Notes: a model not told the origin generated them from the sequence alone. Positions 1 to 15,229 are shown, counted from the stretch's first letter. The stretch is DNA of 64,000 nucleotides from Apus apus (GCF_020740795.1 NC_067290.1:17341001-17405000), one strand, 5' to 3'. Program-made: numbers and translations.

Positions 1-2263
1 ACATGCTGACCTGACCCTCATAGGCAGTTTCCAATGTACTCAGTTCTGAAGAGAACAAAAGTTCAGGAAGCTGGAGAGGAAGAGAAGGTGGAAACTTTCT
101 TTCTTAAATCTCCATTGTCCAGGATGCTGGTGGGAGCCTCTATGCCAAATTGAGAGAAGGAGTTTAAAAATGGCTTACTTTTATAATAGCAGCACCCTGC
201 TGAGGCAGCTGCCCTTCCACTGCAGAAAGCAAGTTATTCTGATACTAGCAGGGCCAGTCCTCTCTGTAGGTGGCAGCCCAGCTCACCAGGGACACAGTCC
301 TTCAGTAATGCATCCTGATATCTTCCTAGATCCCAAGCCTGGAACAAAAACCCACAGAGAAGTTAGAAACCAGACATGATTAGAAATCAGACCATTTTGA
401 TCTTTCAAGATAAAGCTAGTAGGTATATTTAAGTTTTTCTTTACATTATTTGCACAGGCTGTGGAATAATAACACCGAGAGAACTGCCACACTGTCAGTT
501 TGGGGGAAGCCTGTGGCTTGTTGAGGGCAGGGGATGGAAAGTTAAGGCACAAAGAAGGAGGCACCATAATGAAAGAACATGGAACAGCCCATCACTAACA
601 CCTTCTTCCCATATCAGCAATTGGACTCTGTTATGAGAATAAAAGGGACCTTGGCTGCGAAAGACTTAGGGCAGCATAAATATGTATTATGAATTTTAGG
701 CTCAGACATAATTAAATGCCATTTGTCAGATCTCTGCTTGTTTTTCATCTCATTTGAGTTTTATAGAATGAATTAACTAACAAATGTGCCTCTGATTCTA
801 CCATAACAAATCATTTCTCAGAACGGTTGCCTCCAAGCAGCAGCGAGAGAGTGACTGGGGGGAGTGACCTTCTGCTGTGGAGTTGTCAGGTTCCAGCAGA
901 GCCCTGAGTGGCAATGACAGCCTCAGTAATGGGGAGCCCAGAGTGGCCTGGCAGTCTTGTTGATAACTTGTTAATTTATTTAGTGCAGTGGTGCAGAGGC
1001 GAAGATCTGGAGTAAAAGGGTGGGGTGGGCTGAGCCTAAGGGTAGAAATATGTAAATATTCTGGGGTTTACAAAAAAAAATCATTCTTGTTCATTGTCAC
1101 TGAATGGGGTTGGTGACAGGTGCCACTGGCAAGCAAATAGGCAAATGTTTGCACCAATGCAGTTTTCATTTCAAAAAAGATACAGAAAATGTGTCATCAG
1201 CATGTGCATAGTTTGGGTAATAGAGTTTGGGTAATTAATGCTCCTCTCTTTGTCATGTGAAATGACATTTAGGGCACACCAAGTGAATGTCATTCTGAGC
1301 TGGGAGAGTTGAAGCATGAGGAGCAAATGGTCTGCTTACCTTCAACAGACAAAAAGGAGGGAGGGTTATAGAGCAAAGGGAAAGAAATCCTTTCATTGCA
1401 GGAAAAGGAAGATGTGTGGGTGAAGGGGCTCCCTGAACAGCCATAAAAGTATCTTGAAGAGTCCTCTCATCTCGTGCAGTGACATGAAAACCAAGACTGT
1501 CCTTATACTTAGCGAATTATTATAGCAAGTGGATGGATTTTTTAGCCATAACTTAACTATAGTTTCTGGAATGTTAAGAACTGCTCAGAAATGTGTGGGT
1601 GATTCATCTCCTCCAAGTGACGGTCTCCTTCCAGGCACTGGATCTATTGGTAATGGCACAAAATGGATACCCAAAAATCAAAGTGATCATCTTCTGTTTG
1701 GACAGTCTCCCGTGTTGCCCCTAGCAGATGGCCTTCTGCAGCTGTACTCTTCTTGCTGCACAGTTCACTTTAAAGTTGTTTGTCATATCAGGTTAATGAA
1801 AATATGCCACAAAAAACTCAAAAGAGAGCTGGAAAGCAACACTGGCAAACTGGTAAGGCAAACAAATAAACCTGATAAGAGTTGTCCTCTGCACAGCTCT
1901 GCAAACTTTATCTTCACAATATCTCAAAGAAGATGGAGTAGAAAGTATTTAACAAATAATGTGCTGTCATTTGAAAAACAAAACCAGATGGTGATGTTAA
2001 TTCATCCAGTGACTTAAACATAATGCCACGTGTCTGCAGGAAAACAATAACCCCCACAAAGCACAACCCTGCAAACCTTAAGTCATACACACTGAGCTGT
2101 TCTCTCATGAATGAGAGGAAAGAAACAGCACCCTGGGGACAGGTATCAGTAGGAGTGTTGGTGGCAGGTATTGCATCTCAACCAGAAGCACAGCCATTCT
2201 CATAGCAGGCTGAGAGGGAAAAGCAAATTTTCCTCTTCCTCAGCAAACTCCCCCAAGCTGCAA
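1..2263. other. Downstream intergenic DNA, no gene seen
   Basis: No domain, repeat family or RNA gene was recognised. Frames such as 1529-2017 (plus) lack any family signature. Confidence 0.6.
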
Positions 2264-2545
2264 TCATAGAGTCATGGAATCATAGAATCGTTAAGGTTGA
2301 AAGGAACCTTAGACATCACTAGACTATATTGCACAAAACCTCATCCAACTTGACCTTGAACACCTCCAGGGACGGGGCAGTCACCATGTCCATGTGCTGC
2401 CTCCTGACTGTTCAAGGAGCCTGTTCTTCCACTCATCTGCCTTGTTCTCTTTGCGGGCCCCGCATGTACTGGTGCAGCAGGGCTGTGTCCCCCAGCTTCA
2501 GGAGGACTTGGAGCACACACAGGACACCTCTGCTCTTGACCTCAA
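2264..2545 (-). mobile_element. CR1 LINE 3'-end fragment
   Basis: The plus strand begins with repeated TCATAGAGT/TCATAGAAT octamer-type units. It then runs through GGTTGAAAGGAACCTTAGACATC-like and CACCTCCAGGGACGGGGCAG segments, the reverse complement of the avian CR1 3' end. The element therefore points to the minus strand and is 5'-truncated, as is usual for CR1. Divergence suggests an old copy. It supports the avian assignment. The far boundary is approximate. Confidence 0.85.
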
Positions 2546-5500
2546 TACAGGAACGTGCACAAGAAATTTCCCCTGAACATTCATTATCCCTGGTACCACA
2601 GTCAACAGTTGGCTGGGTAACTGAGCAAATTTACTTGAACTCTTTATTTCCCAGGTCTTATTTTTCTAAGGAAGGCAATAAATCAATGACAGGAAAAGTA
2701 CTCACCAGGCAGAAATTGGGTAGCTCCATGACTTAATCAGCACTGATTAATACCGGTCGGGAATCTGTCTCTGCATTTCTTTGGAATACATTCTGGAAAG
2801 TCTGGTAGTTCCTAGCAGGGTTTTGCATGAGAAATTAAATTACTTTCATATTCCTGTCTCTTCTTAACTAGTAAGTTCCTTGAGGCTCACGCCATCTTTC
2901 CCTGTAGGTATGTACAGGTGCTCTGTGGACCAGCACTCCCATGGGAGGTGAAGCCAGGATTTGGGTGCACAGTTGATGGCTGGAGACCCCAGTGCCAGGT
3001 CTGGGTGACAGGTGGTGGAAAGACACCAACAGTCACAGCTGGGTAAGGTGCTTCTCTAGCTGTAACAAACAGAGAAAGCAGGCAGATGTGGGGACGGGAG
3101 AAAGAGCTGTGTCAGAACCAGCCCTTCTGCAGGGAGGGGAAGAGGAGCCATGACTCCTGAGGAAGGTCAAGGCCGTCCAGAGAACAACCGGGCAAGAAAC
3201 TCCCAGAGGGATAAACAACCCAGACATCTGGTGAGATCCCGGCATTGCTGCAATCAGGGAGGTTTGGCACCGACTCTGACACTGCCAGGATTTCCCTTGT
3301 AATTAGCAGCTTGCAGCCTGTCTGGGGAGGATGTTCCCTCCGGAAAGCTGCTGGGACAGGGCTGCAAACCGAGCGTCATCTCTGTGAAGCAGAGAATAAC
3401 ACCCAGTTGGTCTCTGGCCCCCCCCCAGTATGAGAAAAATGCTGGCTTGCACTCAACAAATGTTAGATGCTCCCAGTCACTGTAGCTAAGGTGTTGTTTG
3501 GCTGCTGCCAAGATTTTTTTTAGGTGCTCACATTGATTGCTGAACCACCCCCCAGGAAAACACTGGGACAGACTGGGAGCAGCCATGAGGAGGATGCAGG
3601 GCTTGATATATGGCAAAGGGAGAGTAACCCCCTGAGCATGCAGTGCTGTTTGCAAGCCCTTCTGTAGCACCAGCAAGTTAGGTGGGCACAGATGAACCAG
3701 GCAAATAAAACCGGTGGGTGACACAAGGCTCAGACTGGTAAGATTATCAACAGTAATAGATATTTCACTTTCTGCACTGATCCAGACACAGGCACACACA
3801 AAATACCTCCACAACAGGGTTTTTCTTTAAAAAGAAAAAAAATAAATCAGTGTTGTTAAAGACCTGAGCTACCTGTATTTGAAGATCGTTGTCTGAAAAG
3901 ATGAAAAACATACATTTTCATTTCATTTCAGATTAGCATGGTAAACAGCTAGATCTGTTCTTTCAAGTGCAGCATTCAGCTCCATTTGTTAGCTTTGTTG
4001 CTGATATTTCACCTCTCTTTTATTTACTTAACATAGTTTGACAAGAAATTCTCAGTGAGATAAAAAATCTACATGAAAGACTGACTTGGGGAACAAGTCC
4101 AGAGATTTTGGTGGGACAGAATCAGTTATTTACGTCTCTGCCATTTTGGTCTGCTTCCTTTCCACAGAAGAGCTACCCAACAAGCTGAATATTTTTTGTA
4201 GAAAAGTATATTCTATTTTTAGGAAAAAAAAAAAGAAAAAAAAAAAAGAGTGTAACATAAAGAGTAAACCAGGATTGCATCCCCTTGGAAAACAAAGAGC
4301 AAGCCACAAGTGATGGAAGGTATAAAGAAATAAAAAGGGTAGAGAAATGAGAGGGAATGGGCAGTGATTTAAAAAAATAAATAGAGAAACCAAAGTATAC
4401 TCAAAACTTACCCAAAGAAAAAGCCAGGACCTCCTGATGTTCCTGTGTGAGCCTAGGTGAGATGTGCCTCTCACTTCGATGGTGATGGATCAGGTCCTTA
4501 GGAAAAGGGGGAAGTTTGGGCATAACGAAAAGAAAGAATGTACTGCAAAGTGAAGGAACATAAGTGAGCAGTGCTGTACGAAAATAATGATTCAGTAACT
4601 GGTAGGCAATATTGTCATCTCTGCACACATCCAAGGACTTAAGTGACCCACTAATCTGGCTGAGGATCTGCTCCATTAGTAATAAGAAAGAGCAATTTAA
4701 ACTATGGCTTTTTTTCATAGTGTTTTATACAGGTTTGGGAAATATGTTATCAAAGGCTCCAGTTCTGGCCAGAGTCCGCAGGCATCATCACCTGTGGTCA
4801 GACCCTGGATAGAAAGATCAGAGCTGTCTTTGCATAGCCCTACCACCAAAACCAGATCAATCAGAAGTAACTCAAAAGGAAATATTCTACAGGGAACAGA
4901 TGAAGATGCATTTAGAGGAAATAATCCCCATTCAGGATGCCATTATTAAAAGAGAGAGATAACTATGAGAGCTAAGATATGTCAGGGCAACCTCGTTGAC
5001 ATGGGACTGGAGAACTTCTACTGTAAAAGGAGAGAAACTAGGTCAGTGCTTTTTGAAGAGAGGAAAGCTCAGGGTGGACATCATTATTTTATATATGATT
5101 CTAAGAGGAATAGCTAGGAGAGATGTCAGAAAACTAGTGTCGAATACAAGAACAAATGGACAGGCTCTAAGAAAAGGAAATGAAGGGAAACTAAAGGAGG
5201 CTTGAGCTTAAGGGATATAAACATTTCTGTGCACACTAACCAGTTGATGCAAGGACTCAGTTACAGAGAGGGCTAATAAGAGCAACCGGTAAGGGTTTGG
5301 GAAAGGAAAAGGCTTGGTGGGGTATAGCCACCTGAGAGCAGACAAATCTGCCTCTGGGTCTTGGTCTGTCCCTAGAATTACCCAAAATTCAATCTCAAAA
5401 TTACTTTGAGATTCACATATAGTAAATCTCTGTGCAAGCACAATAGATTGAAGTGACAATTCAGTTTATCACTTGAAGATAAAATTCAGAAGAACGTTTG

Positions 5501-8500
5501 CCTTCTAATTCTATTAATATGAATGTAATTACAAGGGCTAAATCCAATTCAAATGTTAAGTTATAAGGGTTGGTGGAGATAGCAGCCTACAGAGAAAGAG
5601 ATGATGTTGGAGTACCTGATCCTTACATATATTTAATCAATAGTTCAGTGTTAATAGATTTTATTTAGGAGTTGGAGCATACAGTTTGAAAATGAGCTTA
5701 ATGATTAGGTTGCATGTGTATAGACACACACCTATATATTCTCTAAGCACTAGAATATTTGCATATTGAAGTTGTCTCTAAACAAGAGATAAAACTTTCT
5801 CTGTGGTGTTGAAACAGAATAGTTTTGATTTCCAAAAAAAACCCCAGAATGCCAACTATCATACAAGTGCAAACACAATTTGTGGAACATACTGCCTTAA
5901 ACACAGGTCAAACCAATGCTCATTGTTCTAAGATGTATACCAGTCACTAGGAAAAAAAGAAGTAGATTAAGGTAATAGCCTGGGGCAAAAGGGATTTGAA
6001 GAGAGAGGAGAATCAGTGGACTCTGTAGTCTCGAGCTCTTTAAGTGCATTTTCTTATAGCCTCCAAAATTTAAAGGCAGAAATTCATCTGGTGGAAATAA
6101 GCATGGCATTTTTGAAGCTGATGGAGCTAAGCTACGGATCTGATTCCAAATACATCTTCTAATACATGTAAAGAAGAAAACAGGAAAAAAGGTAGCATGA
6201 ACGTAACAGACTCAACAGTCCCACTGATTATGGATCAAATTCTGAGATCCTGTAAAAAGCATAATGCCAGACCTGTTCTTTGTTAATTTTGCTTGCTTAG
6301 AATAGTAACATTTTCCTACAGTATTACCTTGGTCTAAGTAATGTCACAAACCTTTCTCTCTTCTAGCCCAGTGGTTAAACAGGAGAGATTTTGAAGTGAA
6401 AGTGTGAGAAGGAAAGATTCTGAGCATGTTGTAGCTCTGTCCCCTTCCATTCTGCTCAGCAGCAGCAGAAATGTACTTGCACCTTCCAGATCATGAAAAA
6501 TCCATGGCAATGAGAGTGTCATAAATTTAGAGTTCAACAGGGTTCCATGCACACCTTTTGGAAACTTTCACAGTATCCTTATATCAATTTTGAGCTGCCA
6601 GGATATGATACTGAGATGATCTCGCCCATCTCAACCCTCGTTGCAGCCGATGAGACATTGATGCTGACACGAAACCAAAAAATTTGTCACGATGCTGGGA
6701 AAGAGCAAGGATCACAGACATGAGTGATATTGATCAAAGCAGATGAGAGTCAGGAATGTTTATACAGAAGATGCAAACTCTCACACATACCTCAGTGATC
6801 TGAAGCCATCAGAGTTAATATGCTGTCTATTAAAATTTGTTCAAATACAGCACCTGTCACAGCACAGACAGGAAAAGCATTTGTTAGGTCAATCCTACAA
6901 GAGAAAAGTGAGGTGTAGTAGGAGTGGAGTGAAGCCTGGCTGGCTGGAAGTGGGTGTTTAGCCTAAGCAGGGTTATCTGTGCACCTTGTCTTCTCCTGAG
7001 CACCCAACCACAGAGGTTATTGCACTACGTGGACTTTAGTTTTACTCCAGTATGGTAATTTCTCACAGTCTTTCTAATATTTGCATGTCTGGCACACTTT
7101 AATGTTTGTCTCCTTCCAGTACTCTGCTAGGAAGGGGGATGTAATGCTTGTGTTTTACTGATTGTCTGCAGTAGAGATGAGATTAGAAATGGGTCTACCT
7201 AGACCTTTCCTATAGGTCAGGGCCTCTCTCCATTCCCTTGGACCCCTCTGGATCAGTGCTCCTGGGAGAACAAGTGGCAGCATCCTCACAGGCCCAAGGC
7301 TGGTACTGTTGTGCTAATGCTCTGCTGCTGCTTTGGTAGTGTGTGTAATGGTGGTATCAGGAAAATTTAGGATAGATACCACACTGAAGAAATGAGTTTT
7401 CACCTCTCACTGGGTGCTTAAAACAACATGCCATTACCATAGCAGCTGGGGCCTCTGTGGGAAGATCTTTCGTATCTGATTCATATACAGGCTATCACAA
7501 AAAATTACTTGTATTATTGTGTGTCCTTAAGCAATAGGAAAGCAGTAGATTTGTATTTCGGGCAGTCCCAAATGTCATTGTTATTGTCCATGCCACTGTT
7601 GCCTACCTTAATGTGAACTTTGAAAGCTCAGTGCATGTCAGGAAGTTTCAGAGCAAGCCCGTGTTCTTAATGAGTAAATGAAGTTTCTGTTACTTTAGTT
7701 TATTCTAAGTGTTGAACCCAGCATGGGATCTAACCTGGAACAGTCATCCTGAGAATATTGCAGTGGAAACTAGAGCGTAGGATTTAACATTGGAAATTAG
7801 AAGTTGATCCTACTTCTTATACAAAATTGAGATTGACAAAATTGAGGTTTATCTACATAAACCTTTAAACAAAGATGTGGCTCTGAATCAAAATTAGGGA
7901 ACTGGAGAAATGAAGTTGAGGATTTTGTCCTCTTAAAGGAAACTTGCCCAACAAGACTGTCAGCAGACAGAGCTACCACAGCAGAGAGCTAAGCAGATGT
8001 TAATGGAGTCAGTTCTTTTTCTGGAGGTCAATTTTGACTAAATCAGGATTGTTTTAAAATGACAGTTATTGATTAATTAAATTTATACTTGGAGCTTAGC
8101 CCTCTTCGTTTTGAAGAGTCTATACACCAAATTGGTATTAATGACCAACTGAAAGAAAAAAAATAAATCATTATTTAATGAGCTGCTGTTCAAATTGGCT
8201 CTAATGCCAGCAGTGGTTTTGGAGGTCTGGTCCCCACAAGTACAAATAAAAGGGGCTTCTGCAAGTCTCTCTCTGCACTCAAATTCCATAAGGTAGCCTA
8301 CCCCGTGTCTGACTATGAAGAATAATATACCAGTCTCCAAAATGTGATCCTCAAAAGACAGAGCAAGATAGGAGCTTATGGATCCAAAGATTCCAACAGC
8401 AAACGGCACAAAGTGGAATTGTGTGGGTCTACAGGCAATTTCCAGACTTAGACGTGGCTGAACATTAGCTGAATGGGGCTGAAGTCTGAAAGAGAAAGAG

Positions 8501-11500
8501 CACATGAAACCAGGAGTACCCAGGTGTCTACCATGGGAGCTGGCAAGATCAGACCTTTGACACATGAAGGGGAAGCAGCTGGAAGAGGGAAAAAGAGTGA
8601 TGCTCAAGAGGGTGTGGTATAAAGGGCAGGGAGTTGGCGGGGGTGAAATAAGAACCAAAGGGGCACCACGTTGGCATGAAGTGACACACTGTCACGGGCA
8701 GCTCCCAAACTGATCCCACACTTAGAAATAGATTGACATTTATCCAGGAGGTGAGTTTGTTATTCTGTAACTACAGCATTTTCTATTATGTTTGATAAGG
8801 GAAAGAAGATTGGATCTTGGTTAGAAATATAAAAATTCGTCTCCTAGCAGGGGATAATAGCAGAACAGGGGCAGATGACAACTGCAGATTGAGAGGGTTC
8901 AATGCAGTCCTTGGCAAGGAAGACACAAAGGATGTATGTACTGGCTGGCTTTTGCTATGGTATGTTAGAGAGTGCAAAAACTTGAACTTTTCACCAAAAA
9001 AAATCCAGAAGTCTCTTGTTTCAGTGTATAACTGTTGATCTAAAATGGGAGTTCTTGTTTTCTAATTCACAAAGCTTAAAAGATTGTTCCTTTTATATTA
9101 AAATGATAGCCTTTGCAAGAGACCTGCAATCTAATTAAAGCCAGGAGATTAGCATCCCTTAGAATATTTGCAAAGCCTGCAATGCAAACTTAATGAAATG
9201 TGTACACTTTTATAAAGCTTTAATTTTTAATGAAATAATTCAGGAAGTAGACCTTGCTCCTCTCTGCCTTACCTGCTTTGGCCAAAACAAGGACTGTTTA
9301 CAAACAATGTGACGTTCTGGGGTGATGAAAACAGGGGACAAGGTAATCGAAAGATGTCTGTAACTGCTGCAAGCCTGTCTTTTATCTCTTCTATTCAGCC
9401 TGAGAATTTATACATTCCTGATGAATAATAACGAATGAGAATATAACTTTAGAGTGGCAGTCATTTTGTAAGGTTACTTGTGTATGTATATAATATATTT
9501 TAAAATATATAATACATTTCAAACTATAATGTTATATATATGTACATAATAAATTTATATTTAAATTTATACAAATAAATATATACAATTATATATAAAA
9601 ACACCGTGACTGTTAAAGAACCTTAAATAGAGCAAATAAGGAAAAAGAGAGGCCAGTGTTGCAAGGGGATGTCTCAGACTTGGAGAAATGGGCTCAGCTC
9701 AGAGGCTAGGGAAGCAGCCAGGGCAGTAGCAGACTAGTTCAGAGGGTCTGGCCATGGGAAATCCTAGGCAATTCCAAGCCCCTTTTAGGCTTGTGTCCTC
9801 TAATGATGGCTCCACTCCTCTGTGATTGCTTGAGAAGCAAGAAAGGAGGGAATAAGCTGAAGCCCAGGGAAAAGCAAGCCCTGCTCTCCTTGTGTTGTGG
9901 GGCAGTGCAGCCCCAGGGCATCACATCCCCTTTCCAGGGCTGCTTTGGAAACAACTTCACCTTAGAGCTATTTACTGTATCTGCTGCTCCCACCCTTTGC
10001 ATTATTGTCCCTGAATTTTGCCACTGGGAAGAGTTGGCTGTTGCATTCTAAATCATAATGTTTATGTAGTGCCAGCCCTACTTTACATTATGCAAACTGG
10101 ATCTTTCTGAAACCTAAATGTTAGACAACCCTAAACTTGCTCTACATTTTAAAGCTGAAAGATAAACCTGTTGTTTAATGAAATCCACAACACTACAGGA
10201 ATAGTAACCATTGTGTTTCTTCATTTCAAAGAACGGCTGAAATCTAACATCTGGTGTAACTGTACAGACCTGACCTTAGGTCACAGTAAGTATTATATTG
10301 TTGATGATGGATACGCTTTTTTCATTACAATGCTGTCTCCATTCTTTCAGCATCCATGCTGTGAATCCCCAGTTATAGCCAGGACTATTAATAAATACTG
10401 ATTTTTATAATGCTATTCCTTTTTTTTTTTTTTTAACTTTTACCTTGTAAGGTATTTTTTTTTAATGTCTTTTCTAGTTTCTTGTCAACAATATACTATT
10501 ATATGAGCAAACTCTTCTGCATGATAGCTTTATCACACAATGATCAAGGATTATGTCTGAAGATGTAGCTGTGATCCTAAAAGAACAGTGTCACAAAAAG
10601 GTGATCCTCTCCCTCTAGTGCCTTCCCCTGTACTTCCCTCTTTGGATGCTCCTTTCCTTGTAGGAGCAGGGTTTAAGGTTTAAATTCTGAAGCAGATGTG
10701 GACACCTGTAAAGTTGTCTTTGCACGTGGCTGTTTCAAGGTTTGAGCCCCAGTGCAGGAAATGAGTCCCTGCACTTCCTTGCATGATTGATGTCCACTAT
10801 TGGTAAGGCAGCACGGACTCCATCACTGCTCAGCAGCTCACAGAACTGTAACCAGGGCTCCCAGCAAGCCCAGTCACCTTCCAGTCAAGAAATTCAGATA
10901 TTGCACTGGTAAGCTGGATGTTCAATCTTCGCTACATAAAAGCCACAGAAGCTCTGCCACTGAACTGGGAAGGAGGGGGCAGATTTTAACCATAATTTTT
11001 ATTTGTTTGCTTTGCTGAGGTTATCCCCAGAACTTTTTCCCCTGTTTATTTGCAGCTCTCCAAGACATTAACAAGACTTAGCATTCTGGCTTTAATTTTT
11101 ACACCCTAAAGCTGTGAAAACTCTAATTTATTTTCCAGTCCTTCAGGTGCCCTAAGCCAAGGCTCATTCAAACTTGACTCTGTGGGACAGACGTTGATGG
11201 GGACTGCTGGACACACTGACAGCAAAGGGAAAATGGTTCCTTTCCTAATCCATAAGCAAGGTTGTACTGCACATACTGTGCTCTCCCCAGGTGCTAATAT
11301 TGCTTCATGATGTTACTGCATCATGTAGCAGAGGTAAGGCAGAACATCCTTGGCTCACCACACTGCCTACAGTGAAGACATGGAGAAGGAAGTTTTGACT
11401 TCCTGAAGTACCTACACTTTCCCCAACCCTACACTAACCAGCATGGAAAATGTCTGAGAGCACAGCATTTACAATTGTAAGAAACATCTATTAATTTCTG

Positions 11501-14500
11501 TTCTGCCACAGCTAAATACGTTTATAGATTTGTTTGTAATTATTTTTAGAGTAGAATTCTGTTTGTTTGACAATATCTGAAAAATGAAATACCTGGGGCA
11601 ACATCTCTGAGTGCAGCTGGTACATTGGAAACATGGGGAAATACTTGCTGTAATTGTGGGGGTTTATTTAATGCCTCTTAACTCAGAGTTAACCCGTTCT
11701 GTGAGGAGAGCTGGTGTGATGGCTGAGAGTTCTGCCTACCCTGTCCTGGAGCTTTCCAAGGCCTGAGAGCAGCGTCAACCTTCAGCTTTTCCCTGCCCCT
11801 CCTGGTTACCAAAACACATCCTAGCACACACCTCCCACCCCCTTATTGTACCACTCAACAACAGCCTTCTTCTTTACTCCTGGTGTTCTTCCTTTGCAGT
11901 TAAGCAGTGTTTTCTCACCCAGTGACCTCAAAGTACTTTGCAAACAGTTAATTAAATCTTTCTGCCTCCACATGCAATAGGTACTGGTCCCTAAGGAAGC
12001 ACCAGCAATCTACAATTTAAGCTCTTCTAAAAGGGTCCAAGCAGAGGGATCCAATGTCAGCAATGGAACAGAGGCATGGGTCAGCCTGGAGCACAGGGAT
12101 CCCCAGCACCTTCTGCAACCACAAACCAAGGAGGACAGGAAGCTCTGGGTGGGAGCCAGCAGCATCCCAGGATGGCCAAGGGCTGGTTTTCTGTGTCCTA
12201 CAGATGCAAAAGGCTCCAGAGCTGCTGGGCTCTGAACTGGAAGGCACTGGCAGGACAGGTAACAGCCCCCATATCCTTCCCACCCATCCTGCACTTTCTG
12301 TGACCTCTTCCTTTCATCAGTAAAAGTAAATTGAATTCAGCACCTTTAAAGACCCTATCTGGATCCATAACATTCATAACCATGCTGTAACCATGAATGA
12401 GAAGCTAAGGGAGGGTATGGTTTGTATCCAAGGGCTCTTTTGCTTTTTTATATGTTTACACATAGCAGCCAATGGTCAGCAAATAAGCACCAGGGCTTGT
12501 AATGAAATGTTCAAACCATCTGGTTTAATCTGCAATTTAATTTCACTGTAAAATATTAAAGTTCTTCCGATGGTTGGGTTGGCATGGCTGCATTATATGA
12601 AAAAGATTTGAGTATCCCAGAGCAATTACACTGCCCCAGGCACATGCTCTGGGTATTATAGTCTGTATTGTTATTTTTTTTCCATTAGAAACATTAAAAA
12701 GCCTTCTTAGTACAGCATGGCAGAGTTTTAGGTCTCTTTTTTTTTTTTAATAGAAACAGGTAGCAGATGCTAAGGACAAACACTAAGGATCTTTTTGAAA
12801 ACAGCATGAATTTTTCAAAGGCCTAAAAATAAATAAAGTTTGCAAAAGCCAGCACACAACCAAGCAAAGAGGAAGTGAGGAAGAGGAGAAGATTTCTATC
12901 TCACACAAAGGCAAGTGTCCCACGTTGATGTTCAGCACGTGGCAGTACCTGTGACAGCATCTGGTTATTCCCCTGGTGATATATTATCATTTGCATATCA
13001 CCTTATCAGAAGGTGCTGGGATGTGGTGCTGGAGCTGTTGCTCCTGCCATGCTGCTGCTCGTCAGGGCGATGGAGAAGCCCTTCGCCCTGGTGTTGAGTC
13101 CTGCAACACACTCTCTTAATGCAACAATCATTCCTTAAAGTAACACTAAGCTGTGGGAAATTATTAGACATCACTTCTGACACTTTTTGTCTTTACCTGC
13201 AGATGCATCATGGCACAGGATTAAAATATCTGCTTTTGTTTACAGCAGTGCTAAATTTTGGTGGCTGGTCCCTCCTTTCTGTGTTCCTGCATCAATTCCA
13301 TGCTTGATGTCTTCAGGTCTCTTATGGCACAGTGGTTAAGAAAGGAAGAAAATTCCTCACAAACAATAATTATTTCCAATTATTTTCACTTATTTTTGGT
13401 AAGTGGGCAGGATGAGTGCAGTGTGCTGCTGGGTAACCTCCTTTCTCCTTTTCCTATGGCTCAAACACTGGTGGTCACATCTGCCTCACAATGCCAGGAT
13501 GACTTGAGATGCTTTTCTTTATAAGGAAAAAATTCATCACCTCTCCTCACCTCCAGGCCAGCACAGCAGGCCTGATGGTTGGCTTGAAAGGACAGACAGC
13601 AATTGCTCTTCTATGAGGTACTGCCCTAAATTTTGTTTGTTGTGACACACCTCGAGCAATTCCCATCACTCTCAATGAGCAGCATCCCATGCCATGGTCC
13701 CACTCTGCCACATTTCTGGGCTGCTCATCTGCTCCCACAGCAGCTGGGGTAGATATAAGGGTGTAAGGAGGATCTTGTGTTGATACCATTGGTGTACCCA
13801 AAATGCAGAGCCTTTCTCCATGTGCTGTGACTCAGGTGTCTGTTAGGGATGGTGAGAGGGACACACACATTCCCCCGGCAGAAAGTCCCCATCTCAGAGA
13901 TAGGAAGCACAGCAGCCCCATGAGCCTGGGACTTCAGCTAATCTAAAGCCCTGTAGGGAGTTGGGGCTAATTAACTCAGCACTGTGGCATCCTGACATAA
14001 CTATATGGCTTCTGGGACCCAAGATAGTATTTCTGCCTAGGAATCTGCTGCCCTGATATATCTGCTTAGCCAATGCTTGCTCAGGGTCTTCAGTGCAGGA
14101 CAGGCAGATGCAGCCCCCACCACATTGTCTAATCCCCTATCCCCAAACTCTGCAGTGGTCATTTTCCATCAAACCCATGGCCATATGTTGCCTGGTGTTA
14201 TTTGGAGGACTATGTGCTACTTGAAATGTATTTTTCCTGAACATAAGCTGGAAATTACTGATTTTTACCTTACACAGCTAGAATAAAAGCACTAATGTCC
14301 TAATGAAGAGTCTCACTTAGCTAAATGCTTCATACAGCTGAGTAAAACAAAGAATTTTACTAGAGCTTAACCCAGTCGTTAATAAGCTTTTTAACCCTGA
14401 CCTTTCAAATCAATGATCTACCACTGGTTTTACCTTTCAAGAAGGAATTCCATTTTCAAGTGATAAAACATATTTTGCACTCCTTACAATCTAATGATTA

Positions 14501-15207
14501 TTCTCAGCGTTACTGGATATATGAGGCCATCAAACCATTAGAAGGTATAAAATGTATTAATGTACAGCATTCACAGCTACATTTGCTTTAGAGTCAATAA
14601 AAGGGAAACAATTTATAAAGGGCATTTATGCTCATTACAGGATATCGATAGATTGTTTCTCCCATCGTTCCTGAAGTATGAAGGACTCCCTTTCCTGATG
14701 GATTGGACAGGATTTGCATAAGCTCTTTGCTTATGCCCTGAACTTCTCCAGCATGGAGCAGGTCAGGGGAATGGGGGGTTTGTGATCAGGCTTTAGACTG
14801 GGATGAATGTGAGACTGTGGTGGTACCCACAAATTCCTCCTTCCCAGGGGACCGAGCATCTCAATTAGGGAGTTATTCACAGCAGCCATGGGAAGGCTCT
14901 ATAGACAACTAGGGTGCTTTCTGCACCAGACATGAATTATCACAAGGCTGTGGGCAAATTGGATAGAGGATGGAAAAGAAGGGCATTTATTTGTGAGGAA
15001 GGTCGGTTGTGGAGTAAAGACATTACAGCAGAGCTTTGTTGAACACCTTCCTGAGCAGCAGGAGGACAAGAGGGGCTGCTTGATGCATCAGGGGAAAAAT
15101 AGAAAGAAATCATGTGTGGGGTAGAAGAGCATATAGAAGCATTGACACAATAGCTAGAGGCAGAAATTTCGTAGTTTGTCCTAGTGAATAACTTGATTAA
15201 CCACTGT
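2546..15207. other. Downstream intergenic DNA, no gene seen
   Basis: Unique sequence, apart from the AT tract at 9478-9600. The AT-rich block at 14280-14650 looks like a candidate conserved element. The 191-codon minus-strand frame at 8083-8658 is the longest here but matches nothing I know. Confidence 0.6.
9478..9600. repeat. AT-rich low-complexity tract
   Basis: About 120 bases are made almost entirely of A and T with irregular TATA and AAAT units. Confidence 0.8.
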
Positions 15208-15229
15208 AAAAAAAAAAAAAAAAAAAAAA
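15208..15229 (+). repeat. A-run of 22
   Basis: An uninterrupted run of 22 A precedes the MIR-type fragment, followed by GAAAAAGAAAT. It could be the tail of another retroposon inserted beside it. Confidence 0.8.

Noticed and set aside
1529..2017. 162-codon plus-strand open frame
   Set aside because: No domain or exon-like boundaries were seen.
3254..3814. 186-codon minus-strand open frame
   Set aside because: No family resemblance, with overlapping frames on both strands. Treated as chance.
8083..8658. 191-codon minus-strand open frame, the longest in the window
   Set aside because: No domain, no recognisable family, ordinary composition and no nearby coding context. It is most likely a chance frame; a protein search would settle it.
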